Origin: Lachnospiraceae bacterium
GTDB lineage: Bacteria > Bacillota > Clostridia > Lachnospirales > Lachnospiraceae
Reading direction: 5' to 3'
Assembly: GCA_017437065.1 (NCBI GenBank)
Contig: JAFSBX010000131.1
Coordinates: forward strand, 1-64,000
Length of the DNA: 64,000 bases
Part shown: piece by piece, positions 16,562-25,201 of the stretch
Layout: each line of letters begins with the position of its first letter
How positions within the stretch are numbered: position 1 is the first letter of the stretch
Program-made: the position numbers and the translations under genes
Notes under the pieces: generated by a model
Databases searched by the model: none
The model's input: only the letters and a program-made list of their open reading frames with translations
Told to the model about the DNA's origin: nothing

Positions 16562-16578
16562 GTCCGCGTGACGCGGAC
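16562..16578 (+). other. GC-rich hairpin just upstream of the sirtuin gene
   Basis: GTCCGCG-TGA-CGCGGAC is a 7-bp perfect stem with a triloop, 26 nt before the sirtuin start. There is no T tract. It may be an mRNA leader element; the surrounding 170 nt show no open frame or RNA family that I recognise. Confidence 0.45.
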
Positions 16579-16604
16579 ATATACAGCACGGAAATGGAGC
16601 GGAT

Positions 16605-17333
16605 ATGGAACAGGAAGAAGCAAAGAAACTGGAAGAATTGAGAAAAATCATTACAGAGAGTAATAATATTGTTTTTTTCGGTGGAGCGGGAGTGTCTACG
16701 GAGAGCGGAATACCGGATTTCAGAAGTGTGGACGGACTTTATAATCAGAAGTATGATTATCCACCGGAAACTATTTTGAGCCATACCTTTTACAGACGTC
16801 ATACGGATGAATTTTACCGGTTTTACAGAGATAAAATGCTGTTTACCGAGGCAGAGCCGAACAAAGCACATTTAAAATTAGCCGAATGGGAAGAACAGGG
16901 GAAATTAAAAGCAGTAATTACACAAAATATTGACGGGCTTCACCAGAAGGCAGGCAGCAAAGAAGTACTGGAGCTGCATGGAAGTGTCTTGAGAAATTAT
17001 TGTGAGAGCTGTGGAAAGTTTCACGATGTGGATTATATTATTTATTCACAAGGTGTTCCGAAGTGTGAATGTGGAGGCGGTGTGAAACCGGATGTGGTTT
17101 TGTATGAAGAAGGGCTTTCACAGGAAACCTTACAAAAATCTGTGGATTATATCAGTAATGCGGATGTTTTGATTATTGGTGGTACATCTCTTGCGGTATA
17201 TCCGGCAGCAGGACTGATTGATTATTATAGAGGAAAAAAATTGATTTTAGTAAACAAAACACCAACACCGAAAGATAAAATGGCAAACTTAGTGGTGTAT
17301 GGAAGTATCGGAGAAATTTTTGGAGCGTTATAA
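16605..17333 (+). CDS. cobB: Sir2-type NAD-dependent protein deacylase
   Basis: 242 aa. NAD-binding motif GAGVSTESGIPDFRS (about residues 27-41), catalytic ITQNIDGLH and ELHGSVLRNYC with the active His, then a zinc site CxxC ... CxC (CESC and CEC). GGTSLAVYPAAG closes the Rossmann fold. It removes acyl groups from lysines with NAD+ consumption. Its stop overlaps the DUF951 start by 1 nt, so the pair is co-expressed. Confidence 0.93.
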   Translation: MEQEEAKKLEELRKIITESNNIVFFGGAGVSTESGIPDFRSVDGLYNQKYDYPPETILSHTFYRRHTDEFYRFYRDKMLFTEAEPNKAHLKLAEWEEQGKLKAVITQNIDGLHQKAGSKEVLELHGSVLRNYCESCGKFHDVDYIIYSQGVPKCECGGGVKPDVVLYEEGLSQETLQKSVDYISNADVLIIGGTSLAVYPAAGLIDYYRGKKLILVNKTPTPKDKMANLVVYGSIGEIFGAL

Positions 17334-17515
17334 TGGATATTAAAGTTGGAAATATTGTCAGATTAAAGAAAAAACATCCTTGCGGAAGCTTTGAATGGGA
17401 GGTGCTTCGTATCGGAGCGGATTTCAGATTGAAATGTACAGGATGCGGACACCAGATTATGATTGCACGCAAATTAGTGGAAAAAAATGTGAAAGAAATC
17501 AAGGAAAAGGCTTGA
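17333..17515 (+). CDS. DUF951 family protein
   Basis: 60-aa basic protein matching DUF951: a VGNIVRLKKKHPCG start, EWEVLRIGADFRLKC in the middle and a CTGCG motif followed by IMIARKLVEK. The Cys residues may bind zinc and the fold looks like a small beta-barrel. In Firmicutes it is commonly encoded next to replication and ribosomal genes, as here. No function is established. It overlaps the sirtuin stop by 1 nt. Confidence 0.85.
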   Translation: MDIKVGNIVRLKKKHPCGSFEWEVLRIGADFRLKCTGCGHQIMIARKLVEKNVKEIKEKA

Positions 17516-17540
17516 AAATCAGTAAAAAACATGGTATAGT
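17512..17540 (+). promoter_or_regulatory. Promoter of the rpsF-ssb-rpsR operon
   Basis: TTGAAA (17512-17517), a 17-nt spacer and TATAGT (17535-17540) form a good sigma-A-type promoter overlapping the end of DUF951. A second TATAAT at 17558-17563 lacks a matching -35 box. Confidence 0.7.
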
Positions 17541-17563
17541 TTTATTTCGTGATATATTATAAT

Positions 17564-17585
17564 CCTTGCTCTCGGTAAGGCGAGG
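17564..17585 (+). promoter_or_regulatory. Hairpin leader of rpsF (possible S6:S18 feedback element)
   Basis: CCTTGC (17564-17569) pairs with GCGAGG (17580-17585), leaving a TCTCGGTAAG loop, 26 nt before the rpsF start. Many bacteria carry a structured rpsF leader bound by the S6:S18 complex to limit expression. Position and the paired element fit, but I cannot verify the consensus by eye. Confidence 0.4.
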
Positions 17586-17611
17586 GCCAGAGACCAAAAG
17601 GAGGTACAAGC

Positions 17612-17899
17612 ATGAACAAATATGAATTAGCCGTTGTGGTTAGCGCAAAAATCGAAGATGATGAAAGAGCTGAAGTATTAAACAAAGTAAAGGCTCTTGT
17701 TGAAAGATTCGGTGGACAGATTACTAACGTTGACGAATGGGGTAAGAAGAGACTTGCTTACGACGTTCAGAAAATGAAAGAAGCTTTCTACTATTTCATT
17801 CAGTTTGATGCAGAATCCACAGTTCCGGCAGAAATCGAAAGCCGTATCCGTATTATGGATAATGTTATCAGATACTTATGCGTTAAAAACGAGGCATAA
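17612..17899 (+). CDS. rpsF: 30S ribosomal protein S6
   Basis: 95 aa, the usual S6 length. It opens MNKYELAVVVSAKIEDDERA, has the internal NVDEWGKKRLAYDVQKMKEAFYY signature and ends IMDNVIRYLCVKNEA. S6 binds S18 and 16S rRNA in the central domain of the small subunit. First gene of the conserved rpsF-ssb-rpsR operon; ribosome site AAAGGAGG. Confidence 0.97.
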   Translation: MNKYELAVVVSAKIEDDERAEVLNKVKALVERFGGQITNVDEWGKKRLAYDVQKMKEAFYYFIQFDAESTVPAEIESRIRIMDNVIRYLCVKNEA

Positions 17900-17923
17900 A
17901 TAGAAAGCGAGAGATAAAGTAGT

Positions 17924-18370
17924 ATGAATAAAGTAATTCTTATGGGCCGCTTAACAAGAGATCCTGAAGTGAGATATTCACAGGGTGAAAATGCAATGGC
18001 AATTGCCAGATATACACTTGCGGTTGACCGCAGAGGAAGCCGTAGTAATAATGGTGACCAGCAGACAGCAGATTTTATCGGTTGTGTTGCATTCGGAAAA
18101 GCAGGTGAATTTGCAGAAAAGTATTTCCGCAAAGGAACTAAAATTGCGATAACAGGTCGTATCCAGACTGGTAGTTATACCAATAAGGATGGCGTGAAAG
18201 TATATACTACTGACGTTGTTGTAGAGGAACAGGAATTTGCTGAAAGCAAAAACAGTTCCGGTGCAGACGGAGGTTTCGGTGGCGGAATGAGCAGACCGGA
18301 GCCGAGTGGTGCAGGTGACGGTTTCATGAATATTCCGGATGGAATTGATGAGGAACTGCCATTTAACTAA
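17924..18370 (+). CDS. ssb: Single-stranded DNA-binding protein
   Basis: 148 aa. The OB-fold occupies residues 1-110 (MNKVILMGRLTRDPEVRYSQ, DFIGCVAFGKAGEFAEKYF, KGTKIAITGRIQTGSY). A Gly/Ser/Asp-rich linker follows, then the acidic tip DEELPFN, which recruits replication and repair partners. It protects unwound DNA at the fork. Its place between rpsF and rpsR is the standard Firmicutes arrangement. Confidence 0.97.
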   Translation: MNKVILMGRLTRDPEVRYSQGENAMAIARYTLAVDRRGSRSNNGDQQTADFIGCVAFGKAGEFAEKYFRKGTKIAITGRIQTGSYTNKDGVKVYTTDVVVEEQEFAESKNSSGADGGFGGGMSRPEPSGAGDGFMNIPDGIDEELPFN

Positions 18371-18398
18371 GATTGAATTTTAGATAGGAGGCATTATC

Positions 18399-18662
18399 AT
18401 GGCTTACAATAAAGCAGAGAAATCTGATTCTCCAATGAGAAAAAGAGGCGGAATGCGCAGAAGAAAAAAAGTTTGTGTATTCTGTGGTAAAGATAACGTA
18501 ATTGATTACAAAGATGTAAATAAATTAAAAAGATATGTATCTGAAAGAGGTAAAATTCTTCCTAGAAGAATTACAGGTAACTGTGCTAAACACCAGAGAG
18601 CTCTTACAGTAGCAATCAAACGTGCTAGACACATTGCTTTAATGCCTTATACATGTGATTAA
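18399..18662 (+). CDS. rpsR: 30S ribosomal protein S18
   Basis: 87 aa, basic, with [19 protein letters not shown] and [20 protein letters not shown] typical of S18. It retains the zinc-ribbon-like CVFC pair plus Cys in GNCAKH, that is, the Cys-containing form. S18 assembles with S6 on the platform of the 30S subunit. Preceded by TAGGAGG and followed by a terminator. Confidence 0.97.
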   Translation: MAYNKAEKSDSPMRKRGGMRRRKKVCVFCGKDNVIDYKDVNKLKRYVSERGKILPRRITGNCAKHQRALTVAIKRARHIALMPYTCD

Positions 18663-18676
18663 TATGTATTTAGAAG

Positions 18677-18704
18677 ACTGCCGTATTTTTACGGCAGTTT
18701 TTTT
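18677..18704 (+). terminator. Terminator of the rpsF-ssb-rpsR operon
   Basis: ACTGCCGTA (18677-18685) pairs with TACGGCAGT (18690-18698) around a 4-nt loop and is followed by a T run to 18704. It lies 15 nt after the rpsR stop. Confidence 0.93.
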
Positions 18705-18919
18705 GTACATTATTTTACAGTTATTTTACAGTTTTGTATATAAAATGAGAAAACATCCCTTGTTTCTACAAAAGAATTTTATAGCATATTGCCTTGAAAA
18801 ATGGTATACTGTTAAACGTATATGGGATAGATTAAAAACGGTAGCAGAATTCAGCGTGAAAATGTGAATTGTGTAAATCTAAATAAAGTAGCGGATAATA
18901 GAAAGGCATGGTTACAAAA

Positions 18920-20974
18920 ATGAAAAATAGAATTAAGTTAAAGGGAAGACTGAAAACATATTTACAGTTTTCACTTTATTTGGGGGCCTTACTTGTTGCG
19001 GTAAATCTGTGTATATTTTTTCTTAATATACAGGCAGCACTTCTTTTGACCTGCTTTACGGTTTTTTATTTTGCGATTGTACTGGCATTGATGTTCTATA
19101 ATAAGCCTGTAATTATGAATGAGCTTATTAGTTTTGCGACGCAGTATGGGCAGATTCAAAGAAGGCTTTTAAGGGATTTGGCGTTGCCATATGCTTTACT
19201 GGACGATATAGGAAAAGTTATTTGGACAAATAAGGAATTTGAAAGAATTACTCATAAGGAAAAAGGATATTCCAAATCAATTACATCTCTATTTCCGGCG
19301 ATTACCAAGGACAGGCTTCCGGGGGAAGATGAAGTAGAGGAAACAGAGTTTGAAATTGATTATGAAGGCAATAATTACATGGCTCGTCTGAAGAAAATTT
19401 CTTTGAGAGAAATGGCGATAAACAGTGATATTATCGAGGCAGAGGGGTACGAAGGTTATCTGATTGCCATGTATTTATTTGATGAGACTGCACTTAGAAT
19501 TGCTTTGAAAGAGGTAGATGACCAGAGTCTTGCTGTAGGTATGATTTATCTGGATAATTATGAAGAAGCATTGGACAGTGTAGAAGAAGTAAGACGTTCA
19601 CTTTTGATTGCGTTGATTGACCGTAAAGTAAACAAATACATAGCGGCGATGGACGGAATATGTAAAAAACTGGAGAAAGATAAATATTTTATTATTTTGC
19701 GTAAGAAAGCAATTGCACAGTTACAGGAAAGCCGTTTTGATTTATTGGATGATGTAAAAACCGTAAATATCGGTAATGAAATGGCAGTAACAATTAGTAT
19801 GGGTATTGGTCTGGATGGACTGACTTATGCACAGAATTATGAATTTGCAAGAAATGCAATTGACCTTGCATTAGGTCGTGGTGGTGACCAGGCGGTAGTC
19901 AAATCTCCGGAAACTATCACGTATTATGGTGGAAAAAGTCAGCAGGTGGAAAAGAATACTCGTGTAAAAGCAAGGGTTAAGGCACATGCGTTGAAGGAAA
20001 TTATCACAGGTAAAGATAAGGTGTTGATTATGGGACATCGTCTTGCGGATGTGGATAGTTTCGGTGCGGCAGTTGGTATTTACCGAATTGCAAAGACACT
20101 GGACAGAAAAGCTCATATTGTTTTGAATGATATCACAACTTCCGTGCAGCCGTTGGTAGAGATGTTTCAGGATAATCCTGAATATGATGAAGATATGATT
20201 ATCGGAAGTCAGGAAGCAATTGATGCGGCAGGTGGCAATGTGGTACTGGTTGTTGTGGATGTAAATAAGCCTAGTATTACAGAATGTCCGGAATTATTGA
20301 AATATTGTAAATCTATCGTGGTACTGGATCATCACAGACAGGGAACGGAAGTTATTGAAAATGCAACACTTTCCTATGTGGAGGCCTATGCCTCTTCGGC
20401 ATGTGAAATGGTATCTGAAATTTTACAATATATTGGAGAAAATATTAAAATACGTACAGAAGAAGCTGACAGTATGTATGCGGGTATTGTAATTGATACA
20501 AATAACTTTATGACGAAAACCGGTGTGCGTACTTTCGAAGCGGCAGCATTTCTTAGAAGAAGTGGTGCTGATGTAACCAGAGTACGAAAACTGTTTAGGG
20601 AAGATGCAGTGGAATATAAAGCAAAGGCAGATGCAGTCAGTCAGGCGGAGATTTATCGTAATTATTATGCGATTTCCATTTGTATCAATGATGAAGTGCA
20701 GAGTCCTACGATTATCGGGGCACAGGCAGCAAATGAGCTTTTGAATATTAAGGGTATGAGAGCCAGCTTTGTTTTAACAGAATACCAGAATCAGATTTAT
20801 GTGAGTGCACGTTCCATAGACGAAGTAAATGTACAGGTAATTATGGAGAGACTTGGCGGTGGCGGTCATATGAATGTGGCGGGCTGTCAGATGGAAGGAA
20901 CGTCCATTGCAGAAGCAATTGTGGTTATTAAAAACACAATTGACACAATGATTCAGGAAGGCGAGCTGGAATAA
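18920..20974 (+). CDS. gdpP: Cyclic-di-AMP phosphodiesterase GdpP
   Basis: About 684 aa. Two N-terminal membrane helices, a PAS-like sensor region, a degenerate GGDEF-like domain and a C-terminal DHH-DHHA1 phosphodiesterase: MGHRLADVDSFGAAVG, VVDVNKPS, VLDHHRQG and GGGGHMNVAGCQ. It hydrolyses c-di-AMP, which controls potassium and osmolyte balance. ATG 18908 directly abuts GAAAGG; ATG 18920 is chosen for spacing, though the choice is weak. gdpP-rplI-dnaB is a conserved Firmicutes block. Confidence 0.93.
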   Translation: MKNRIKLKGRLKTYLQFSLYLGALLVAVNLCIFFLNIQAALLLTCFTVFYFAIVLALMFYNKPVIMNELISFATQYGQIQRRLLRDLALPYALLDDIGKVIWTNKEFERITHKEKGYSKSITSLFPAITKDRLPGEDEVEETEFEIDYEGNNYMARLKKISLREMAINSDIIEAEGYEGYLIAMYLFDETALRIALKEVDDQSLAVGMIYLDNYEEALDSVEEVRRSLLIALIDRKVNKYIAAMDGICKKLEKDKYFIILRKKAIAQLQESRFDLLDDVKTVNIGNEMAVTISMGIGLDGLTYAQNYEFARNAIDLALGRGGDQAVVKSPETITYYGGKSQQVEKNTRVKARVKAHALKEIITGKDKVLIMGHRLADVDSFGAAVGIYRIAKTLDRKAHIVLNDITTSVQPLVEMFQDNPEYDEDMIIGSQEAIDAAGGNVVLVVVDVNKPSITECPELLKYCKSIVVLDHHRQGTEVIENATLSYVEAYASSACEMVSEILQYIGENIKIRTEEADSMYAGIVIDTNNFMTKTGVRTFEAAAFLRRSGADVTRVRKLFREDAVEYKAKADAVSQAEIYRNYYAISICINDEVQSPTIIGAQAANELLNIKGMRASFVLTEYQNQIYVSARSIDEVNVQVIMERLGGGGHMNVAGCQMEGTSIAEAIVVIKNTIDTMIQEGELE

Positions 20975-21044
20975 AATAAACGACGTAAGAGACTGCAAGG
21001 ATAAGCTTGAATTCACAGACTATGAGAAAGGCAGAGGTTTTAAG

Positions 21045-21491
21045 ATGAAAATTATTTTATTAGAAGACGTAAAATCATTAGGAAAAAAAGGACAGATTAT
21101 TGAAGCTAGTGAAGGATATGCAAGAAACTTTATTCTTCCTAAAAAGCTTGGTGTAGAAGCAACTCCGAAAAATTTAAATGACTTGAAGCTTCAAAAAGCA
21201 AATGCAGATAAAGTGGCTCAGGAACAGTATGATGCAGCAGTTGCTTTTGGTAAAGATTTGGAAACAAAAGAAGTTGTTGTAAAAATGAAAGCCGGAGAAG
21301 GCGGAAAAGTATTCGGTTCCGTATCTTCCAAAGAAATTGCCACAGCTGCGAAAGAACAGTGCGGCATGGAAATTGATAAAAAGAAAATTCAGATGCCGGA
21401 TGCAATTAAAGCATTTGGTACATATGAAGTAACTGTAAAACTTCATCCAAAGGTAACTGCAAAATTGAAAGTAAAGGTGCAGGAAGCGTAA
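21045..21491 (+). CDS. rplI: 50S ribosomal protein L9
   Basis: 148 aa. The N-terminal domain matches L9 closely (MKIILLEDVKSLGKKGQIIE, then GYARNFILPKKLGVEAT), followed by the long connecting helix and a C-terminal domain with GKVFGSVSSKEIA. L9 binds 23S rRNA near the L1 stalk. It lies between gdpP and dnaB, 15 nt before dnaB. Confidence 0.97.
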   Translation: MKIILLEDVKSLGKKGQIIEASEGYARNFILPKKLGVEATPKNLNDLKLQKANADKVAQEQYDAAVAFGKDLETKEVVVKMKAGEGGKVFGSVSSKEIATAAKEQCGMEIDKKKIQMPDAIKAFGTYEVTVKLHPKVTAKLKVKVQEA

Positions 21492-21506
21492 GGAAGGGAT
21501 ACATTT

Positions 21507-22844
21507 ATGGCAGCAATGGAAGAAGCACTCTTAAAAAGAGTATTGCCCCATAGTATTGAAGCGGAACAGTCAGTAATCGGTTCTATGATTATGGATAAAG
21601 AGGCAATCGTAGTTGCTTCGGAAATTTTGTTCGGTGATGACTTTTACAGCAAACAGTATGGTGTTTTATTTGATACGATGGTGGAGCTGAATGATGAAGG
21701 AAGACCGGTAGATTTGGTTACGCTTCAGGATAAGCTGAAAGAAAAGGATGTGCCGCCGGAAGTAAGCAGTCTGGAATTTATCAGAGATTTGATTACTGCG
21801 GTGCCTACGTCCGCTAACATAAAATATTATGCAAACATTGTGGCAGAAAAGGCAACACTTCGTAAGCTGATTAAGCTGAATGAAGAAATTGCAAATACCT
21901 GTTATTTGGGAAAAGAAAGTCTGGAAGTCATTCTGGAAGAAACAGAGAAAAAAATATTTAATCTGGTACAGAAGAGAAATACAGGAGAATTTGTACCTAT
22001 TCGACAGGTTGTTATGAATGCCATGGAAAAGATTGAAACGGCCTCCAAAAACAAAGGTGCCGTAACAGGTATTGCAACCGGATTTATTGATTTGGATTAC
22101 AGAACGGCAGGTATGCAGCCTTCTGACCTGATTCTGGTAGCGGCAAGACCATCTATGGGTAAAACAGCGTTTGTATTAAATATTGCCCAGCATGTGGCAT
22201 TCAAGCTGAATCAGACTGTAGCAATATTCAGTCTGGAAATGTCAAAGGAACAGTTGGTAAACCGTCTGTTCTCTTTGGAATCACGAGTAGATTCCCAACA
22301 TATCCGTACCGGACAGCTTTCTGATGCGGAGTGGGAAAATTTGATTGAAAGTGCCGGAGTTATCGGAAAATCAAATTTGATTATTGATGATACACCGGGT
22401 ATCAGTATTGCGGACTTACGTTCCAAATGTCGTAAGTTTAAGCTGGAACATGATTTGAAAATGATTATTATTGACTACTTGCAGTTGATGTCAGGTAGCG
22501 GACGAAGCGATTCCAGACAGCAGGAAATTTCAGATATTTCCCGTTCTTTGAAGGCTTTGGCGAGAGAGCTTAGTGTACCGGTGATTTCACTGTCACAGCT
22601 CAGCCGTGCGGTAGAACAGAGACCGGATCACAGACCAATGCTTTCCGACCTTCGTGAATCGGGAGCGATTGAGCAGGATGCTGATGTGGTAATGTTTATT
22701 TACCGTGATGATTATTATAATCATGATACGGAACGAAAGGACATTGCGGAAATTATTATTGCCAAGCAGAGAAACGGTCCAATCGGAACGGTAGAATTGG
22801 CATGGTTACCGAATTATACGAAGTTTGCAAATTTGCAGAAATAA
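21507..22844 (+). CDS. dnaB: Replicative DNA helicase
   Basis: 445 aa. The N-terminal DnaB domain (LPHSIEAEQSVIGSMI) binds primase; the RecA-like C-terminal domain has Walker A ARPSMGKTAF, Walker B MIIIDYLQLM, QQEISDISRSLKALARE and LSQLSRAVEQRPDHRPMLSD. It is the hexameric 5'-3' helicase of the replication fork. Length and motifs are standard; no intein. Confidence 0.97.
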   Translation: MAAMEEALLKRVLPHSIEAEQSVIGSMIMDKEAIVVASEILFGDDFYSKQYGVLFDTMVELNDEGRPVDLVTLQDKLKEKDVPPEVSSLEFIRDLITAVPTSANIKYYANIVAEKATLRKLIKLNEEIANTCYLGKESLEVILEETEKKIFNLVQKRNTGEFVPIRQVVMNAMEKIETASKNKGAVTGIATGFIDLDYRTAGMQPSDLILVAARPSMGKTAFVLNIAQHVAFKLNQTVAIFSLEMSKEQLVNRLFSLESRVDSQHIRTGQLSDAEWENLIESAGVIGKSNLIIDDTPGISIADLRSKCRKFKLEHDLKMIIIDYLQLMSGSGRSDSRQQEISDISRSLKALARELSVPVISLSQLSRAVEQRPDHRPMLSDLRESGAIEQDADVVMFIYRDDYYNHDTERKDIAEIIIAKQRNGPIGTVELAWLPNYTKFANLQK

Positions 22845-22933
22845 TGGTAATTATTTTGTAACAGGAAAGATGCAGACAGATAATAAAATATAGTAATTTT
22901 TCAGAGTAAAAGTGTATAAGAGATTTAGATTAC

Positions 22934-22970
22934 AAAAGAGGACAAGCTTAAGTAAGCCTGTTCTCTTTTT
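22934..22970 (+). terminator. Terminator after dnaB
   Basis: AAAAGAGGACAAGCTTA (22934-22950) pairs with TAAGCCTGTTCTCTTTT (22953-22969), with two G-T wobbles, and is followed by T. It closes the gdpP-rplI-dnaB transcript. Confidence 0.85.
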
Positions 22971-23056
22971 ATGTAATAAAAAGTACTCGTATCTAGCGAT
23001 AGGAAAGAAGTATCGTTGCCGGGTAATAATTGTGTAAAAGAAAGAGGGAAAGAAAA

Positions 23057-23773
23057 ATGGAACAGACATACTATTTAATTTCAGATGCAGCAAAACAGGT
23101 GCAGGTGGAATCACATGTATTACGTTATTGGGAAGAGGAATTGGGTCTGCCGATTAAAAGAAATGAATTAGGTCATAGGTTTTACACAGAAGAGGATATT
23201 GAACGCTTTATTAGTATTAAAAGTTTAAAGGAAAAGGGGCTTCAGTTGAAGGCAATAAAACTTGTGTTACAGGATGAAGATAGTTTTGAGCAGGAAGTAG
23301 CTGAAAATCTGGAAGATGGCAGACAAGAGAATGGTAAAAGTATGGGAAAAGAGAATATGGGAAAGAGTAATTTAAAAGAGAATGCCGGACAGGGTACAAA
23401 AAGGGAATCTTATACAGAGGAAAAAGGAAAGAAGATTATTTCTGTTATAACAAAAACGAATGTGGAAGCAGATACGAAAACAGATAAAGTACTTCGGATG
23501 CAGATGCTTATGAGACAAATGATAGCCGAAGCGGTTCGTAATAATAATGAAGAATTATGTGAAAGTCTTAGGGATTCTATTGTGAAAGAATTGGATTATC
23601 AGTTCCGTACGATGGAAGAAAGAGAAGAGGAGAGGGCATCTGTAAGAGATAAAAAAGAAGAGGAACATTATCAGAAAATTGATGAATTGTTGAGAAACAG
23701 ATTCAAACCTCAAAAAGAAATGAAAACGAAGAAACATAAGTTATTTCGTGTAGAAAAACAGAGTAAGCAATAA
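23057..23773 (+). CDS. MerR-type helix-turn-helix protein with C-terminal coiled coil
   Basis: 238 aa. Residues 1-70 are a MerR-like winged helix (YYLISDAAKQVQVESHVLRY, then EELGLPIKRNELGHRFYTEED). A low-complexity Lys/Glu/Gly linker follows (about 85-135), then a predicted coiled coil (LRMQMLMRQMIAEAVRNNNE) and a basic tail. There are no effector-domain Cys residues. The layout resembles RacA-like chromosome-anchoring proteins as much as a classical MerR regulator. GTG 23030 opens the frame, but ATG 23057 follows AGAGGGAAAG. Confidence 0.7.
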   Translation: MEQTYYLISDAAKQVQVESHVLRYWEEELGLPIKRNELGHRFYTEEDIERFISIKSLKEKGLQLKAIKLVLQDEDSFEQEVAENLEDGRQENGKSMGKENMGKSNLKENAGQGTKRESYTEEKGKKIISVITKTNVEADTKTDKVLRMQMLMRQMIAEAVRNNNEELCESLRDSIVKELDYQFRTMEEREEERASVRDKKEEEHYQKIDELLRNRFKPQKEMKTKKHKLFRVEKQSKQ

Positions 23774-23819
23774 TATTAAATCTGAATATATGGAGAATTT
23801 ATAAAATAAATTTATTTAG

Positions 23820-23847
23820 AAGTCTGGCTGCGTGGTCAGACTTTTTT
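23820..23847 (+). terminator. Terminator after the MerR-like gene
   Basis: AAGTCTG (23820-23826) pairs with CAGACTT (23837-23843) around a 10-nt loop, with a T run to 23847. Confidence 0.85.
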
Positions 23848-23872
23848 GTCGATTTTTGAAGATGTAAAATCG

Positions 23873-23931
23873 TTGACGTGTCAGGTTCACTAGTATAGAA
23901 TGTACTTAAGCGATAAGTACATTAAGTACAT
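23873..23931 (+). promoter_or_regulatory. Promoter and GntR-type operator of the lanthipeptide cluster
   Basis: TTGACG (23873-23878), a 17-nt spacer and TAGAAT (23896-23901) form the promoter. The operator TGTACTTA-N5-TAAGTACA (23901-23921) overlaps the start of transcription, and the half-site TAAGTACAT is repeated in tandem at 23914-23922 and 23923-23931. The position just before a YtrA-type GntR gene predicts autorepression of the GntR-DUF4097-ABC transcript. Confidence 0.75.
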
Positions 23932-23994
23932 TGATTATATTATCTATTTTAAGCATAAGATGAAAGTATGTAAGTATATACGATGAGGTACAAT

Positions 23995-24378
23995 ATGGAA
24001 ATAATAATCAGCAGTAATGCAGACAAACCAATTTATGAACAAATAACATCACAAATTAAGGCCATGATAATGTCCGGTGAATTGCAAACGGGAGATCCGA
24101 TTCCATCTATGCGTTCTTTGGCTAAAACGATTCATGTTAGTGTGATTACGGTTCAGAAAGCATATGAAGATTTAGCAAGAGACGGATTTATTGAAACAAC
24201 GATTGGAAGAGGAAGTTTTGTAGCTGCACAGAATAAAGAGTTTATTAGAGAAGAACAACAAAAACAGATTGAGAAGCATTTGATAAAAGCGGTTGATAGT
24301 GCAAAGTGTAATGGAATTAAGTTAGAAAAGTTAACAGAATTACTTTCAATTTTTTATCTGGATGAGGGAGAGGAATAA
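23995..24378 (+). CDS. GntR-family (YtrA-type) transcriptional regulator
   Basis: 127 aa. A winged helix covers residues 6-75 (ADKPIYEQITSQIKAMIMSG, then SMRSLAKTIHVSVITVQKAYEDL, then GRGSFVA) with only a short C-terminal helical tail, the YtrA layout. YtrA-type repressors typically sit in front of ABC transporters and respond to cell-envelope antibiotics. Start ATG 23995 is 9 nt after GAGG; an earlier ATG at 23983 is too close to it. First gene of the second RiPP cluster. Confidence 0.88.
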   Translation: MEIIISSNADKPIYEQITSQIKAMIMSGELQTGDPIPSMRSLAKTIHVSVITVQKAYEDLARDGFIETTIGRGSFVAAQNKEFIREEQQKQIEKHLIKAVDSAKCNGIKLEKLTELLSIFYLDEGEE

Positions 24379-24383
24379 TAAAT

Positions 24384-25169
24384 ATGTTCAAAGTTATTGT
24401 TATTTTATTTGCTTTCATAACGATTTTGGGAGCGACATGCGAGAAGGCCTCTGCGAAGGAAGTTGATCTTAAAGATGGAGTAGCAGTGTTTACGGATATT
24501 AAAAAAATAGAAGCTGACATTACGGATGTTCCTATTACCATTATGGAAAGCGATGTCGAGGAAATTACTGTTACAAGTACAGTGGAAAATACAGGCATTG
24601 GAATTGTGACACAGCCGAAAGTCCGGGAGAAAGGAAACGTACTTCATTTTCATCAGGGGTATATGATTGGTTACGCTACAGAATCTACAGGTGTTGTGAC
24701 AATAGAGATTCCGGAAGGAATGAATGTGGATATTGATATTACATCGGGAAGTGGTGATGTAACCATTGATACATCAGCATCAAATAATATTTCGATAGAT
24801 GCATCTGTAGGAGAAAAAACAGTAACATCAAAAGGCGAAAATCTTGTGATTGAATCAGTCAGTGGTGATATCAATATTTATGGTGGTTTTACAAATACGA
24901 AAATTGATACAGTAAATAGTGATGTAAAAATGCATGCCGACGCTGATACGGAGAAAATATATTATAAGAGTGTTAGCGGTGATGCGGATATATGTGCCGA
25001 TGGAGTAAAGGGATGTAATTTAAAATATAAGTATGCAGGTGGGAAAGCAGATGAATTTTTTGAGATGGAAGAAGATTCAAAAAAGACATTTGATGTAGAG
25101 GGAGATACTGTAGATGGAAGAATAAATATTGTAAATTGTGATGATAACTGCGATGATTTTAGTCAATAG
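24384..25169 (+). CDS. DUF4097-type exported beta-strand protein
   Basis: 261 aa. A signal peptide (MFKVIVILFAFITILGATCEKASA) with a Cys near its end, then a repetitive beta-helix-like region with the DUF4097 putative-adhesin pattern: ITSGSGDVTIDTSASNNISI, SVSGDINIYGG and SVSGDADICADG. The C-terminal tail is very acidic (CDDNCDDFSQ). Such proteins are commonly encoded with GntR and ABC genes. It could act at the membrane with the ABC transporter; the exact role is unknown. Confidence 0.78.
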   Translation: MFKVIVILFAFITILGATCEKASAKEVDLKDGVAVFTDIKKIEADITDVPITIMESDVEEITVTSTVENTGIGIVTQPKVREKGNVLHFHQGYMIGYATESTGVVTIEIPEGMNVDIDITSGSGDVTIDTSASNNISIDASVGEKTVTSKGENLVIESVSGDINIYGGFTNTKIDTVNSDVKMHADADTEKIYYKSVSGDADICADGVKGCNLKYKYAGGKADEFFEMEEDSKKTFDVEGDTVDGRINIVNCDDNCDDFSQ

Positions 25170-25201
25170 GAAGTTTCTGAGTACGAGAAGGGGAGCGAAA
25201 A

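Noticed and set aside
18655-18867. 70-aa forward frame overlapping the end of rpsR
   Set aside because: Its start lies inside rpsR, it runs straight through the intrinsic terminator hairpin, and it has no ribosome site.
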